Virus record (IMG/VR): IMGVR_UViG_3300045110_000141
Location: 1-38,908 of that record
Direction: 5' to 3' (one strand)
DNA: 38,908 bases
Origin: a virus
Shown here: positions 1 to 8,519 of the stretch, piece by piece
Layout: each line of letters opens with the position of its first letter
How positions within the stretch are numbered: position 1 is the stretch's first letter
Position numbers and translations under genes: made by a program
Notes under the pieces: generated by a model
The model's input: only the letters and a program-made list of their open reading frames with translations
What the model was told of the DNA's origin: nothing
The model's database searches: none

Positions 1-127
1 TGAGAGCATCCTGCGCACGCCACTGCGCGTCGTCTACGGCTACAGATGGATCAGGAATCTGGTTCTGCTCGCCTACGTCACTGAGCCTTATTCCGACAGT
101 GGGAATAATGGATTCCTGAGAACGTTG
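1..127. repeat. Terminal direct repeat, left copy
   Basis: Bases 1-127 are identical to bases 38782-38908. The tail-tip reading frame continues without interruption from the right end into base 128 and onward. The simplest reading is that the assembly is circular and this is the overlap. A length of exactly 127 is also a common maximum k-mer in short-read assemblers, so it is probably not a biological terminal repeat. Confidence 0.95.
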
Positions 128-1516
128 TGGGCTGTATGCGAAGGGCCGATTGTGGGGGCGGCGGCATCTTCTGACTCATGGGCGTCGGAAGGACCAGGTT
201 CGCCTTACGTTGCCGGTCCGGCTGTTACAATGACAACCAAGTTCTCGGGATTCACAATCAACAATATACAGCAAACCAATATGCACTCAGATTACGCGGG
301 CATCTGGGGAATCCCACGGCAGAGCGCCACAACCTTCACAACTAATGTCTTGAACTATCCGAATACTTCGGTCATGCGCATTGATTATGGGCGTGGCGAT
401 TTTCGCGACTTCAACACTGATAGTCTCCAATGCAATGCGATCATCAAAGGCAAGAAGGACGTTGCGGTCTACGCAACCGCAACGACGTCGCCAGACCTCG
501 TAGATCGCATGTACACAACCAACAGGGCGTGGTGCCTGCTCGACTTGTATACAAACAAACGCTATGGGCTTGGTATTGATATCTCGCGCTTTGTGATTCA
601 GGACTGGATTGATCTTGCTACCTACTGCAATACCTTCGTCAGCTCGATAGATGAGACTGGCGGAACGGTTTCAATCCCGCGCACCACCTTCAACGCCGAT
701 ATCACTGAGGGCAAATGGAGTGATCACCTGAATGACATCTGCCTCGCGGGCATGTTCACGCTGCCTTACTACCATCAAAGCAAGATCAGGATCGAGCCGC
801 TCGAGGTTACAACGCCAACTGGTGCCCCAGTCTTCTCTGACCAGGGCAGTGACGGCACGGTTCGCAATATCATCTTCGAGAACAATCAATCGACCCTGAA
901 GTATTCACGCGAGTCTGATTCGAAGATCCCCAACCAAATCAAAATCAACTTTGATGATACGAAGTATGACAACCAATCGAGGCCGCTGGTCCTCAATGAC
1001 GAGATTCAGCAGATGAAGGCAGGCGTCGCGGCGGGCGATAACACCTCAAGGCCGGTGACCAAGGAGTACAACGCCGTCGGCACGATGTATATGTCCGAGG
1101 CTTACCGGATGGCGAAGAGGATATTAGACCTTGGGCCGTTCGAGCAGGGCGGCATTGTCAATAACTTCAAGATCAAGTTCACAACCTGGTCGCTGCTCTC
1201 TGATGTGTTGGGCCTGCATCCCTATTCGATTATCCGCGTGGTCTCGCAGACGGTGAATCGATTCCAGGAAGCGCCCGGCTATCCTTACGAGTATTTCAGG
1301 ATTCTCAAGCTGACGCGCAAGGCCGATCTGAAGATGGACATCGAAGCGCAGCTCTTCCCGCGCCAGTACATCGCCAATAACACGAACTATCCGCCGGCAC
1401 CGGCAGTTGTGAATGATGGCGGGGCCGTGCTATCGGCGCCTGAAGACGTGCAGCCGACGGCTATTGCGACCGAACCAGGCATCCTGCATTTCACGTTGGT
1501 AACGATTCCGAGATAA
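2..1516 (+). CDS. Tail-tip/hub protein, C-terminal part (gene crosses the sequence join)
   Basis: This is the 3' portion of the gene that begins at 38003; no stop lies between base 2 and 1516, and the frame matches that of the right end. Joined, the protein is about 764 residues (302 codons from the right end, then 462 residues from base 128 to the stop). This part is rich in short beta-strand-like stretches with Tyr/Asn/Asp and has no signal peptide or membrane segment. Its place after the tape measure and distal tail genes and before the tailspike fits the baseplate hub or tail-tip protein of siphoviruses, which closes the tube and carries receptor-binding proteins. The family is inferred from position and from the N-terminal half. 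Confidence 0.7.
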   Translation, partial: ESILRTPLRVVYGYRWIRNLVLLAYVTEPYSDSGNNGFLRTLWAVCEGPIVGAAASSDSWASEGPGSPYVAGPAVTMTTKFSGFTINNIQQTNMHSDYAGIWGIPRQSATTFTTNVLNYPNTSVMRIDYGRGDFRDFNTDSLQCNAIIKGKKDVAVYATATTSPDLVDRMYTTNRAWCLLDLYTNKRYGLGIDISRFVIQDWIDLATYCNTFVSSIDETGGTVSIPRTTFNADITEGKWSDHLNDICLAGMFTLPYYHQSKIRIEPLEVTTPTGAPVFSDQGSDGTVRNIIFENNQSTLKYSRESDSKIPNQIKINFDDTKYDNQSRPLVLNDEIQQMKAGVAAGDNTSRPVTKEYNAVGTMYMSEAYRMAKRILDLGPFEQGGIVNNFKIKFTTWSLLSDVLGLHPYSIIRVVSQTVNRFQEAPGYPYEYFRILKLTRKADLKMDIEAQLFPRQYIANNTNYPPAPAVVNDGGAVLSAPEDVQPTAIATEPGILHFTLVTIPR

Positions 1517-1519
1517 GCG

Positions 1520-4500
1520 ATGGCCGACATAATCAATCCAAGCAGCACCGGGATGACGCACAACGCCGATGTTTATTGGCATTATTCCGGTGATCCTGTG
1601 CAGCGCTCGCAGCTACTTGGCACCTTCACGATTGGCGCGCCGCAGAAGGTGCTGCTGCCCATACCGGCGGATGCGGATATCGTCCTTCGCTGTGTGCCTC
1701 GGGGCGGTCGCGGACAGGGATTCATGGCCGGGCCGGGTGATGCAACGCCCCACACCATCAGCGCTCTCGGTGTTGGCACGGGCGGCGGCACAAGCAATTT
1801 CTATCAGGGACTTAGGGTAAATCACGGCTACAGCTACGGCACGACACCGACGCCACGGCCGATTCTCAACCTGCTGCAGTCATTCCAGGTCAAGGATGAT
1901 GCTGTATTCGGTGAGAGCGACCTGACTACCTTTGGCGTACCTACCGGGCAGTTAAACCTCAAGACGGACTTCAACGCTTCGGGTCAGATTGCCGTCACGA
2001 CTGCAACGTCCAGCACCGGCTCAGATATCATCCTTGCCACGACCCTTGAGCTTCAGCCAGGACAGGGCATCTATGTCGCTGGCGCCGGCGTCTCAGGTGC
2101 ACCGCTCATCACCACATGCCTTGCAGTATCCGCCGATGGCAAGACAATCACGCTCAACGCAGGGCCATTCACGACAGGCAGCTACCCAGTCGTCCAGGCG
2201 GATGACACTGCCGCTGTCCAGGCGTGGCTCAATGCCAAGGGCGACCTTGCCATGCCGCCAGGCTATTACCGGCTGACGTCTTCGATCACGATGCCGACGA
2301 CTTCAGAAGGCTTCAGCATCATCATTCACGGCTCTGGATGGGATCAGTCGCAGTTTGTTTTTCAGCATGGCGGCGATGGGTTCATCCCGACAAGTGATCT
2401 CCGCATTGACTCGGTTGTCTTCTGTGATCTCACAGTCGCGACAGGAACCATAGGCAATACATCGGGCACCATTGATGCGGCGAGCCGCGGCATCGGCATT
2501 CGCTGGACCTCGCCCGGCTACACAGGGATTTACGATAACTTCGTCATGCAGCGGTGCCGCGTCATAGGATGGGGCCGCTTTGGCTTGTGGTCGGATAACC
2601 TCGAGGTCTCCTGGATCTCGCAGTGCATCTTCCGTGAGAACAAGTCAGGCCACGTTGCCTTCGTCGGTCCGGATACCATCTCACCGAATAAGCAGCCGAA
2701 CGCCAATACGATTACGGATACAACATTCGATCAGGCGATATCGGCAGGGCCATCTGATGCGAAGCGCACCTTCTCAGGCTCGATGACGTCAGGCTCGCGC
2801 ACGCTTTCAGGCTCAGGATTTACCATAAATGACCGTGGCAAGTTCGTTATCGTTCACGGTGCGGCAACAATTGGCGGCGACCTCTACAGCTTCATCGATA
2901 CCTTCAATTCCAGCACGAGCGTGACACTTGCGCACCAGGCGCAGGCCACCACGACGAACACCGTAGAGCTCTTCCCGGTCAATGTCGCTTCGATCCTGCT
3001 CAATCGCGCCAATGACACGGTGGTTGATGGCTCGACCATCCAGGGCAACTTCGCCGATGCCGGCTCAGGAGCAACGAATGTTGCCAGCGATGTCAACGCC
3101 ATCAAGGCGTACAACTCGGCCAACTGCCGCTTTATAGGCATTCATGAAGAGGACAATGCGGGGCCAGGCGGTGCAGCAATCAGGATGGAAAACTGCATTG
3201 CCATGACGATCGAGAACTGGGGCGGCACATCAGCCGGGCCGCCGAACTTCGACAACGCCCACAGCGCAGACTTCCAGCTTATCAACTGCCATTGCATCAG
3301 GGTTGCGCAGTGCTACTTCAATGACCGTCCGCAATTCGTCATCGACTCGAGCTCATCGGAAATCGAGATCGATAACAGCCTAGTGACGGGCTACATCAAT
3401 CTCTGGCAGCAGGACAACTCGTGGGACAAGCTGAAGATTGGCTCGGGCGTGCGGCTCTACCAGGCAGCCGATCCGCGCACCAACCAGACGGCAGGCAATG
3501 AGTACTTGTACGATTCGCTCTTCGGGCGCGATCTGATGATCAATGGCAGATTCCTCGATGTTGTAAGCGGCAACTTCGAAGGCTGGACGTCAATCAATCC
3601 GACCTGGTGGTCAAATCCCTACTCATCGTTGACACGAGAGGGTTCATATATTCGCGTCGATGCAACGGCCATTGCCGCATCGACGGCGCCATCGATCATC
3701 CTCCATCAGGCAGTTGCAATACCCGACACGGCATTGCCGGGACTCTACACGCTTGGCTTTGACTGGTATCTCGAATCGCAGAACGGCGTCGAAACGACTG
3801 GCTATTACACCGAAGTACGCCTGCATCCCTCAAGCGGCATAGATGAGGTCTGCCAGTTCTCAACGAGGCGATTTAGCGTCGTTACCGGCATCTGGCAGCG
3901 CAATCAGATCAGATGCTTCCTGGGTTCAGGCACTTCGCGCACGATTGATGTGCAGATCAACGTCACGCCCGGCACCAACAACGTCAAGATCAGGTTCACC
4001 AATTTCAGGCTTGCAGCGGGCAAGCACGTCTTCGGCGCATACGAGCGGGCCGTCCATGATTTTGGCGGCAGGATGAGAGCACCGCTTGAGATGCTGCCGA
4101 TCTCGTCAACCACCTATCCCGCGCCGCCGACTGCCGGGCAGGTCACGTCGATGATCTCGCTCGTCAATATCGCAGGCGTTTTGAATGTCGGTAAGGCAGG
4201 CGTCTACTCACCGATCACAACGGGCAGCTCATCAGGTCACATCATCCAGGATGAGACCGTAGCGCTTGCCGCTGAGCCTGTGCTGAACTTCACCGGCTCA
4301 GGCATTCGAGCGGTCGATAACCCGATAGCAGGAAATCCACGCACCGATGTCTTCGTTGTTGCCGCAACGCCGACGCAGGAAGGCACCGTCTCAACAGCTG
4401 CGCAGAGCTTCGCGGGTACCAAGACATTCGGTGACGGCCTGGTTGCGCAGCTCCCGAGCGGTGCAGTCTCAGGCACTCATATTCAGGAATGGCGGATATC

Positions 4501-6244
4501 AAGCGGCGGATCTGTAATCGCCTGGCTCGATACTCAACCAATACTGCGCCTTGGCGCGCCAAGTGTAATTGACGGCTTCCTGGAGCTTGCATCCGGTGGC
4601 GGCGCATCCACCGTCAAGCTCGCAGCAGCAGTGACGCCCACCGCTGCGCAGACGCTCCGCTTCCCTGCCGCCTTTCCAACGGCAGGCAACGTCTTATCGG
4701 TTGCCGCCGCAAGTGCAGGGATCGTCACTCTGGCATGGTCAACAGCGTCAACCGGCCACACGATCATGGAAGAAGGCGGCGCACTTATTCAGCGCGGCAA
4801 TCTCAATTTTGTTGGCCAGGGAATCACTGCGGCTGATGTTGCCGGGAATACTCAAGTCACGCTGAATGCAGCGACGCAGACTACTGAAGGCATTGTTTCA
4901 ACGGTCGCTCAGAACTTCGGCGGCCTGAAGACGTTCTTCGCCGGTGCGATCATGCAGGGCACGGGCGTCTCTCAGCCGGTGCTGACAGTGCAGGGACAGG
5001 GCGCGTCAGGCTCAGTGCATATCCAGGAATGGAAGGATAGCGGCGGCGTCTTCTCGGTTGGCTACTTTACGCTTGACGCGCAGTTTCGCATCGGCAACCC
5101 AAACGCCTATACCGGATGGCTCGAGCTGTGCTCGCAGAGTTCGGGTAATACAACCAAGTTTGTATGTGCCACAACGCCAGCTGCATCACTTGTCTATGTA
5201 TGGCCTGCCAATACACCGGCGGCAACTCAGGTGCTTGGCGTCTCATCAATCGCAGGTTCAACCGTCACGATGGCATGGCAGACGGGCGGCAGCGGCTCAG
5301 GCGTTGGCGGCAATGGCACCGTCAACTATCTGGCGCGATGGTCGTCGGCGTCGATTCCCGGCACGCTGACGGATTCAGACATCGAGAATACCGGCACGAG
5401 GCCGAGCGGTAGTCTCATCTTTCATGCGGGCTTTCTGCTTGGGCACTCAGACGGCTTCACGAATATGGGCACGACGTCGAACCGCTTTGCGACATTCTAT
5501 TGTCGCGCGGTGAATATGTCGTCAGTGCTTGGTACAGGCGGGGCTGTCGCATCGGCAGGATGGCAGGACGCGGCAGTCGGAGAGGTGAATCGCTGGTGGC
5601 ATAACGGTGTAGGCACCGCGACCCAGACAGGCAACGGGCAGCGCTTGCAGTTGTATAGCTATCACGGCATTGAAATCAGAGGCAATCGGCGCTCAGGTAG
5701 CGCACCTGCGTTCACGACGATCTCCGGCACTGATTCATCGGGCGTCATCATCTTTCAGGAAATCAACGATGTGCCGCCGATCGTCATCAATTCGGCATTT
5801 ACGCTGACTAGCAGTCTGCTGGTCGTTCAGAACAACTTCACCACTAAACTTGCTATCACTGCGGCAGGCTCGATCTGGTCAGAAGGCGGCATTCGAAATG
5901 CCGTTGCACTCATTCAGCCGGCGGGCGGCACAAACGTCGATCTCACTAATTACTATGGCTACCACATCCTGATCCTCGACACGCTCAACGGCTCATTCAC
6001 CGTCACGCTCCCGCTGTTAACGGCCCTGAATGCGGGCATCCGATGGCGGCTGATATGCAATAGGCGTACAAGCACGCAAACCGTGACTGTCAAGTGCCAG
6101 GCCGGGAACGATATCAACGAGACGGGTGTGGGAACGACGAGCGGCTGGATACTGCGGCCCAACACGAATAATGCCCGTGATGCCATCGTCACCGGCGACT
6201 ACTACAACACCCAACAATGGTGGCTTGCGAACCTGATTGTTTAG
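1520..6244 (+). CDS. Tailspike / receptor-binding protein with beta-helix and internal repeats (1574 aa)
   Basis: The ATG lies 3 nt after the previous stop. Domains by eye: an attachment region (about 1-150); a pectate-lyase-like right-handed beta-helix (about 150-680) introduced by a module starting near TDFNASGQI and the typical DDTAAVQAWLNA segment; a jelly-roll or carbohydrate-binding-like stretch (about 680-870, NGRFLDVVSGNFEGW); two tandem repeats of about 175 residues (roughly 905-1078 and 1079-1254), both with HIQEW and TVSTAAQ/IVSTVAQ motifs; and a C-terminal beta domain. Such proteins bind and often degrade surface polysaccharide. The beta-helix entry module is shared with the protein at 21203-23581. 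No catalytic residues can be assigned by eye. Confidence 0.8.
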   Translation: MADIINPSSTGMTHNADVYWHYSGDPVQRSQLLGTFTIGAPQKVLLPIPADADIVLRCVPRGGRGQGFMAGPGDATPHTISALGVGTGGGTSNFYQGLRVNHGYSYGTTPTPRPILNLLQSFQVKDDAVFGESDLTTFGVPTGQLNLKTDFNASGQIAVTTATSSTGSDIILATTLELQPGQGIYVAGAGVSGAPLITTCLAVSADGKTITLNAGPFTTGSYPVVQADDTAAVQAWLNAKGDLAMPPGYYRLTSSITMPTTSEGFSIIIHGSGWDQSQFVFQHGGDGFIPTSDLRIDSVVFCDLTVATGTIGNTSGTIDAASRGIGIRWTSPGYTGIYDNFVMQRCRVIGWGRFGLWSDNLEVSWISQCIFRENKSGHVAFVGPDTISPNKQPNANTITDTTFDQAISAGPSDAKRTFSGSMTSGSRTLSGSGFTINDRGKFVIVHGAATIGGDLYSFIDTFNSSTSVTLAHQAQATTTNTVELFPVNVASILLNRANDTVVDGSTIQGNFADAGSGATNVASDVNAIKAYNSANCRFIGIHEEDNAGPGGAAIRMENCIAMTIENWGGTSAGPPNFDNAHSADFQLINCHCIRVAQCYFNDRPQFVIDSSSSEIEIDNSLVTGYINLWQQDNSWDKLKIGSGVRLYQAADPRTNQTAGNEYLYDSLFGRDLMINGRFLDVVSGNFEGWTSINPTWWSNPYSSLTREGSYIRVDATAIAASTAPSIILHQAVAIPDTALPGLYTLGFDWYLESQNGVETTGYYTEVRLHPSSGIDEVCQFSTRRFSVVTGIWQRNQIRCFLGSGTSRTIDVQINVTPGTNNVKIRFTNFRLAAGKHVFGAYERAVHDFGGRMRAPLEMLPISSTTYPAPPTAGQVTSMISLVNIAGVLNVGKAGVYSPITTGSSSGHIIQDETVALAAEPVLNFTGSGIRAVDNPIAGNPRTDVFVVAATPTQEGTVSTAAQSFAGTKTFGDGLVAQLPSGAVSGTHIQEWRISSGGSVIAWLDTQPILRLGAPSVIDGFLELASGGGASTVKLAAAVTPTAAQTLRFPAAFPTAGNVLSVAAASAGIVTLAWSTASTGHTIMEEGGALIQRGNLNFVGQGITAADVAGNTQVTLNAATQTTEGIVSTVAQNFGGLKTFFAGAIMQGTGVSQPVLTVQGQGASGSVHIQEWKDSGGVFSVGYFTLDAQFRIGNPNAYTGWLELCSQSSGNTTKFVCATTPAASLVYVWPANTPAATQVLGVSSIAGSTVTMAWQTGGSGSGVGGNGTVNYLARWSSASIPGTLTDSDIENTGTRPSGSLIFHAGFLLGHSDGFTNMGTTSNRFATFYCRAVNMSSVLGTGGAVASAGWQDAAVGEVNRWWHNGVGTATQTGNGQRLQLYSYHGIEIRGNRRSGSAPAFTTISGTDSSGVIIFQEINDVPPIVINSAFTLTSSLLVVQNNFTTKLAITAAGSIWSEGGIRNAVALIQPAGGTNVDLTNYYGYHILILDTLNGSFTVTLPLLTALNAGIRWRLICNRRTSTQTVTVKCQAGNDINETGVGTTSGWILRPNTNNARDAIVTGDYYNTQQWWLANLIV

Positions 6245-6251
6245 GAGACCT

Positions 6252-6566
6252 ATGGTGACTTTGGAAATGAAGATATTGATGCTGCGCAACGGCAAGCTGC
6301 TGGATTACAAGCAGGCACTCGCCGAACTTGTCAGGAGCGTAGTACCGCTCGATGCACAGGGCGTTCCCAAGCGTGGATTCTCAGAGCTGGACATGGATGA
6401 GGCGGAAGCGCTTGCTGAGAAGATCGAAGCCGCTAATGGCTCACTCGAGCTGACAGCGGAAGAGGCCGTGCATCTGGCCGGCAAGGTTGAACGCAACGAA
6501 TGGCCGTTTTCAGATCGAGCGTTCAGAGAGTTTGTTGCTGATGTGAAGGCGTTAAAGAGTCAATAG
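6252..6566 (+). CDS. Small tail-cassette protein of unknown function (104 aa)
   Basis: I chose ATG 6252 over an upstream TTG because AGGAG stands 4 nt before it. The protein opens with a short beta stretch (KILMLRNGKLLDYKQAL) and continues as charged helices (EAEALAEKIEAANGSLELTAEEA). There is no signal peptide, membrane segment or cysteine. It follows the tailspike by 8 nt and is probably the penultimate gene of the rightward late transcript. The composition resembles small soluble phage proteins encoded after tail fibres, but I recognise no family. Confidence 0.7.
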   Translation: MVTLEMKILMLRNGKLLDYKQALAELVRSVVPLDAQGVPKRGFSELDMDEAEALAEKIEAANGSLELTAEEAVHLAGKVERNEWPFSDRAFREFVADVKALKSQ

Positions 6567-6575
6567 GAGGTCGAT

Positions 6576-6719
6576 ATGGCATTCAGTTGGCATCTACTGT
6601 TCATCCTGGCGGCGTTCATCTGCTTCGTGCTTGCGGCTTTCAGCGTGCCCTCACCGCCGAGGATCAATCTCACGGCGGCGGGGCTTGCACTGCTGACTGC
6701 GGGCTTCTTCTTCACTTAA
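6576..6719 (+). CDS. Small two-helix membrane protein (47 aa)
   Basis: The ATG follows a TAGGAGG Shine-Dalgarno sequence at about 6 nt. The peptide has two hydrophobic segments (about residues 5-22, WHLLFILAAFICFVLAAF, and about 33-46, NLTAAGLALLTAGFFF) joined by a short SVPSPPR turn. It is the last gene of the rightward late unit, in the tail-fibre region. The size and two-segment shape would suit a holin or a small envelope protein, but there is no endolysin next to it, so the role is open. Its TAA overlaps the stop codon of the opposing gene. Confidence 0.65.
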   Translation: MAFSWHLLFILAAFICFVLAAFSVPSPPRINLTAAGLALLTAGFFFT

Positions 6720-7339
6720 TCGACTGTGAAATAGCTGCCTGAGGGTGCATATCCCAGGCCGTAAATTCCCACTTGTTTGATTCCGGCCGCTTTCAGGCGC
6801 GTCTCATTCTGGCTGACCCATCTACTGATTGCCGGCCCTTCGCTACCAAGACTCAATGTGAGATGGCTGAAATAGTTGTGGTAGCCATATAGATGTAGGC
6901 GCTTTCCCGAGCCCGCATACTTCACTTTGATCCAATTCATCTGAGGAAAAAGATCATCCAGAAATTTCTGGTAGTCCGCCTGGATATCCGCCAAACTGTT
7001 TCGGGCGAGCATCTCAGCATCATGTTTCTTGACTTCATTCAGAAATGCTACGGGGCTTGGCGTCGGGCTAGACCCTGTGCCGGTTACGGATTTGTCGCCG
7101 TAACTGGCCATTCCCAAAATAATGACTCCAGGAATCACGATGAGACACGTCACAACGAACGTATTGAAACCGCTCGACCGACGTACGGGGGGCGGTTGAA
7201 TGATGCTCACTTGTGGGCTGGGTTGTGCAACGCGAATCTGATTGTAAGGCTGAGGCCAGCTACCGAGCGGAACGGCCCGCTTAACAGTGATCGGATCGTC
7301 GCCCTGTGGTGTAATACTTAATGGATTCTCTCTTCCCAC
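6716..7339 (-). CDS. Single-pass membrane-anchored protein of the leftward operon (207 aa)
   Basis: It starts at a GTG (7339), with AAAGGA some 13 nt upstream. An N-terminal Pro/Gln-rich cytoplasmic stretch (1-55) is followed by one membrane helix (about 59-80, FVVTCLIVIPGVIILGMASY), a Ser/Thr/Pro linker and a C-terminal globular domain (about 97-207) with many aromatic and Gly residues (HLYGYHNYFSHLTLSLGSEG). That domain is predicted to be periplasmic or extracellular. It is the last gene of a five-gene leftward operon containing a superinfection-immunity gene, so a role at the lysogen envelope is likely. I recognise no family. Its stop overlaps that of the convergent 47-aa gene. Confidence 0.7.
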   Translation of the reverse strand: MGRENPLSITPQGDDPITVKRAVPLGSWPQPYNQIRVAQPSPQVSIIQPPPVRRSSGFNTFVVTCLIVIPGVIILGMASYGDKSVTGTGSSPTPSPVAFLNEVKKHDAEMLARNSLADIQADYQKFLDDLFPQMNWIKVKYAGSGKRLHLYGYHNYFSHLTLSLGSEGPAISRWVSQNETRLKAAGIKQVGIYGLGYAPSGSYFTVD

Positions 7340-7383
7340 GTTTCAATGATTTCCTTTCAAATGGGGATTAAATGGGGTGCTTG

Positions 7384-7644
7384 CTAATCCTTACTGGTGC
7401 AGGCCCATACCAGGGCGACGACCCAGCCGACGAATGTCCAGCCGAGAAACAGGTTGAGTACGAAGATTGCGCCCGCCTGCTTATGGCGCATTCCAACGAG
7501 TGCCGGGACGAAGTACATCAGGATGCTAATGATCATTAAGACCATGAGGATGGATATTCCGCCTGTGGCCACTGCGGCATCGATCGGTGAGGGCATCGGA
7601 GTCGGTGTCACCTTGAGGATGGGTTTGATCAATTCAAAAAGCAA
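7384..7644 (-). CDS. Superinfection immunity protein (Imm_superinfect family, 86 aa)
   Basis: The protein has two membrane helices: about 30-52 (ISILMVLMIISILMYFVPAL) and about 62-83. Between them is the motif HKQAGAIFVLNLFLGWTF, followed by GWVVALVWAC, which closely matches the superinfection-immunity family to which T4 Imm belongs. In that family the inner-membrane protein blocks DNA entry by a second phage. It starts at TTG 7644, preceded by AAAGGAA at 9 nt. Placement in a leftward operon opposite to the lytic genes fits expression in the lysogen. Related proteins also occur in bacterial chromosomes, so exclusion activity is inferred from family and context. Confidence 0.85.
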   Translation of the reverse strand: MLFELIKPILKVTPTPMPSPIDAAVATGGISILMVLMIISILMYFVPALVGMRHKQAGAIFVLNLFLGWTFVGWVVALVWACTSKD

Positions 7645-7661
7645 TTTCTACGGTTCCTTTG

Positions 7662-8015
7662 TTAGTTGATATTGGGGATGACGAGATTATTGACGGCCTT
7701 ATCAAGCTCGCGCTCGAAGGCATCGCGCTTCTCAGGATGGGCACAAAAATCCTCGTACGCCTGATCGACTACCGCCAGCCATTTAATAAACTGTTCGGTG
7801 ATGAATTGCAGCCGCTCCGGCTCACACGAAAGCGTAATCACATTTCCGGTTATCGATGGCCACTCTCCAAGCATTTCATAATGGCCAGTGGCGATAGTCC
7901 ACCAGGCACCAGGGGGCCTGTGATTGATGATGAAATCAAAGGATCCCTCCCACGGACGATTGGGCTTAAAGCTGGGCGGCGTGGCAGCTCGACGCACTGT
8001 ACAAAGCTTTGTCAT
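7662..8015 (-). CDS. Unknown soluble protein of the leftward operon (117 aa)
   Basis: I chose ATG 8015 because an AGGAAAAGAG Shine-Dalgarno sequence ends 3 nt before it; an upstream in-frame ATG at 8045 has no such site. The protein has a Trp/Pro-rich N-terminal half (RPWEGSFDFIINHRPPGAWW, near residues 19-38) and a helical acidic C-terminal half (FITEQFIKWLAVVDQAYEDF). There is no signal peptide or membrane segment. It lies 17 nt upstream of the superinfection-immunity start, so it is almost certainly co-transcribed with it. I recognise no family. Confidence 0.7.
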   Translation of the reverse strand: MTKLCTVRRAATPPSFKPNRPWEGSFDFIINHRPPGAWWTIATGHYEMLGEWPSITGNVITLSCEPERLQFITEQFIKWLAVVDQAYEDFCAHPEKRDAFERELDKAVNNLVIPNIN

Positions 8016-8031
8016 TTTCTCTTTTCCTGTT

Positions 8032-8274
8032 TTAAGGCCGCACAAGCGGTGGATGGGCTAGCTGGTTGATCTCAACGCGGATCGTCTCCAGCCGAGCGTC
8101 GAAGAGTTTCTCCAGATCCGTGAATCGTTGATCAATGCCTTTGAATTGCCGATCGACGCCGGTGAATCGCTGATCAATTGACTTCCACATAAAACCGAGG
8201 ATCGTAGCCAGGAGCGTTATTATTGCGATTCCAGTGCCGATGACTGCAAAGAGGATTTGAGCCGTTGGGGTCAT
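8032..8274 (-). CDS. Membrane-anchored coiled-coil protein (80 aa)
   Basis: An N-terminal membrane helix (about 7-30, ILFAVIGTGIAIITLLATIL) is followed by a heptad-patterned helix from about 32 to 72, with a repeated DQRF unit (IDQRFTGVDRQFKGIDQRF). This is a tail-anchored-like coiled coil on one face of the membrane. The start ATG overlaps the stop of the upstream HTH gene in an ATGA, which implies translational coupling. Similar short TM plus coiled-coil proteins occur beside phage holins and in bacterial operons, so a lysis role is not excluded, but the context is the leftward lysogeny-type operon. Confidence 0.7.
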   Translation of the reverse strand: MTPTAQILFAVIGTGIAIITLLATILGFMWKSIDQRFTGVDRQFKGIDQRFTDLEKLFDARLETIRVEINQLAHPPLVRP

Positions 8275-8462
8275 TTACCGTTGGTTTCCTTCCGTGGGCG
8301 CCCTGCTGTGCGGTGCTCGACTTTGGCAAGATCGGCTTCGCGAATTTGCAGGACAGGTCCGAACTTGCGAGCCGGCAGGCGGCCAGCTTGGATAAGTTGC
8401 TGCACTCGCGCCAGCGAAATGCCAAGCCTTTGAGCCGCCTCTTTCGTGGTGATATACGCCAT
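8271..8462 (-). CDS. Small HTH DNA-binding protein, excisionase/MerR-like fold (63 aa)
   Basis: The protein is a single winged-helix domain of the excisionase type: YITTKEAAQRLGISLARVQQ forms the helix-turn-helix (about 3-22), followed by LIQAGRLPARKFGPVLQIRE as wing and strand. The basic tail (RPRKETNGK) would contact DNA. An AAGGTAGG lies about 10 nt before ATG 8462. It is the first gene of the leftward operon and sits beside an imperfect operator-like inverted repeat at 8495-8519, so it may regulate its own promoter and the divergent one. It could instead be a directionality factor, but it is 2 kb from attP. Confidence 0.75.
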   Translation of the reverse strand: MAYITTKEAAQRLGISLARVQQLIQAGRLPARKFGPVLQIREADLAKVEHRTAGRPRKETNGK

Positions 8463-8470
8463 TGGCAGCC

Positions 8471-8499
8471 ATCCTACCTTATCAAATATATTTTTGCAA
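8471..8499 (-). promoter_or_regulatory. Candidate leftward promoter of the immunity operon
   Basis: On the minus strand TTGCAA (8494-8499) and TAGGAT (8471-8476) are 17 nt apart. The -10 box matches the consensus at only four of six positions and would place the start of transcription within a few bases of ATG 8462, giving an almost leaderless transcript. This is therefore a tentative call. Confidence 0.35.
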
Positions 8500-8519
8500 G
8501 TAGGGATTAAACCCTTGCA
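8495..8519. promoter_or_regulatory. Imperfect inverted repeat between divergent promoters, candidate operator
   Basis: TGCAAG-ta-GGG and CCC-TTGCA face each other across ATTAAA. One arm overlaps the leftward -35 box (8494-8499) and the other overlaps the rightward -35 box (8515-8520). A protein bound here would cover both promoters. Part of the symmetry is expected from two facing -35 boxes, but the GGG/CCC extension is not. Confidence 0.45.

Noticed and set aside
1-127. True terminal redundancy (direct terminal repeat of the virion)
   Set aside because: The length is exactly 127, the reading frame passes through it, and phage terminal repeats are rarely inside a tail gene; an assembly overlap is simpler.
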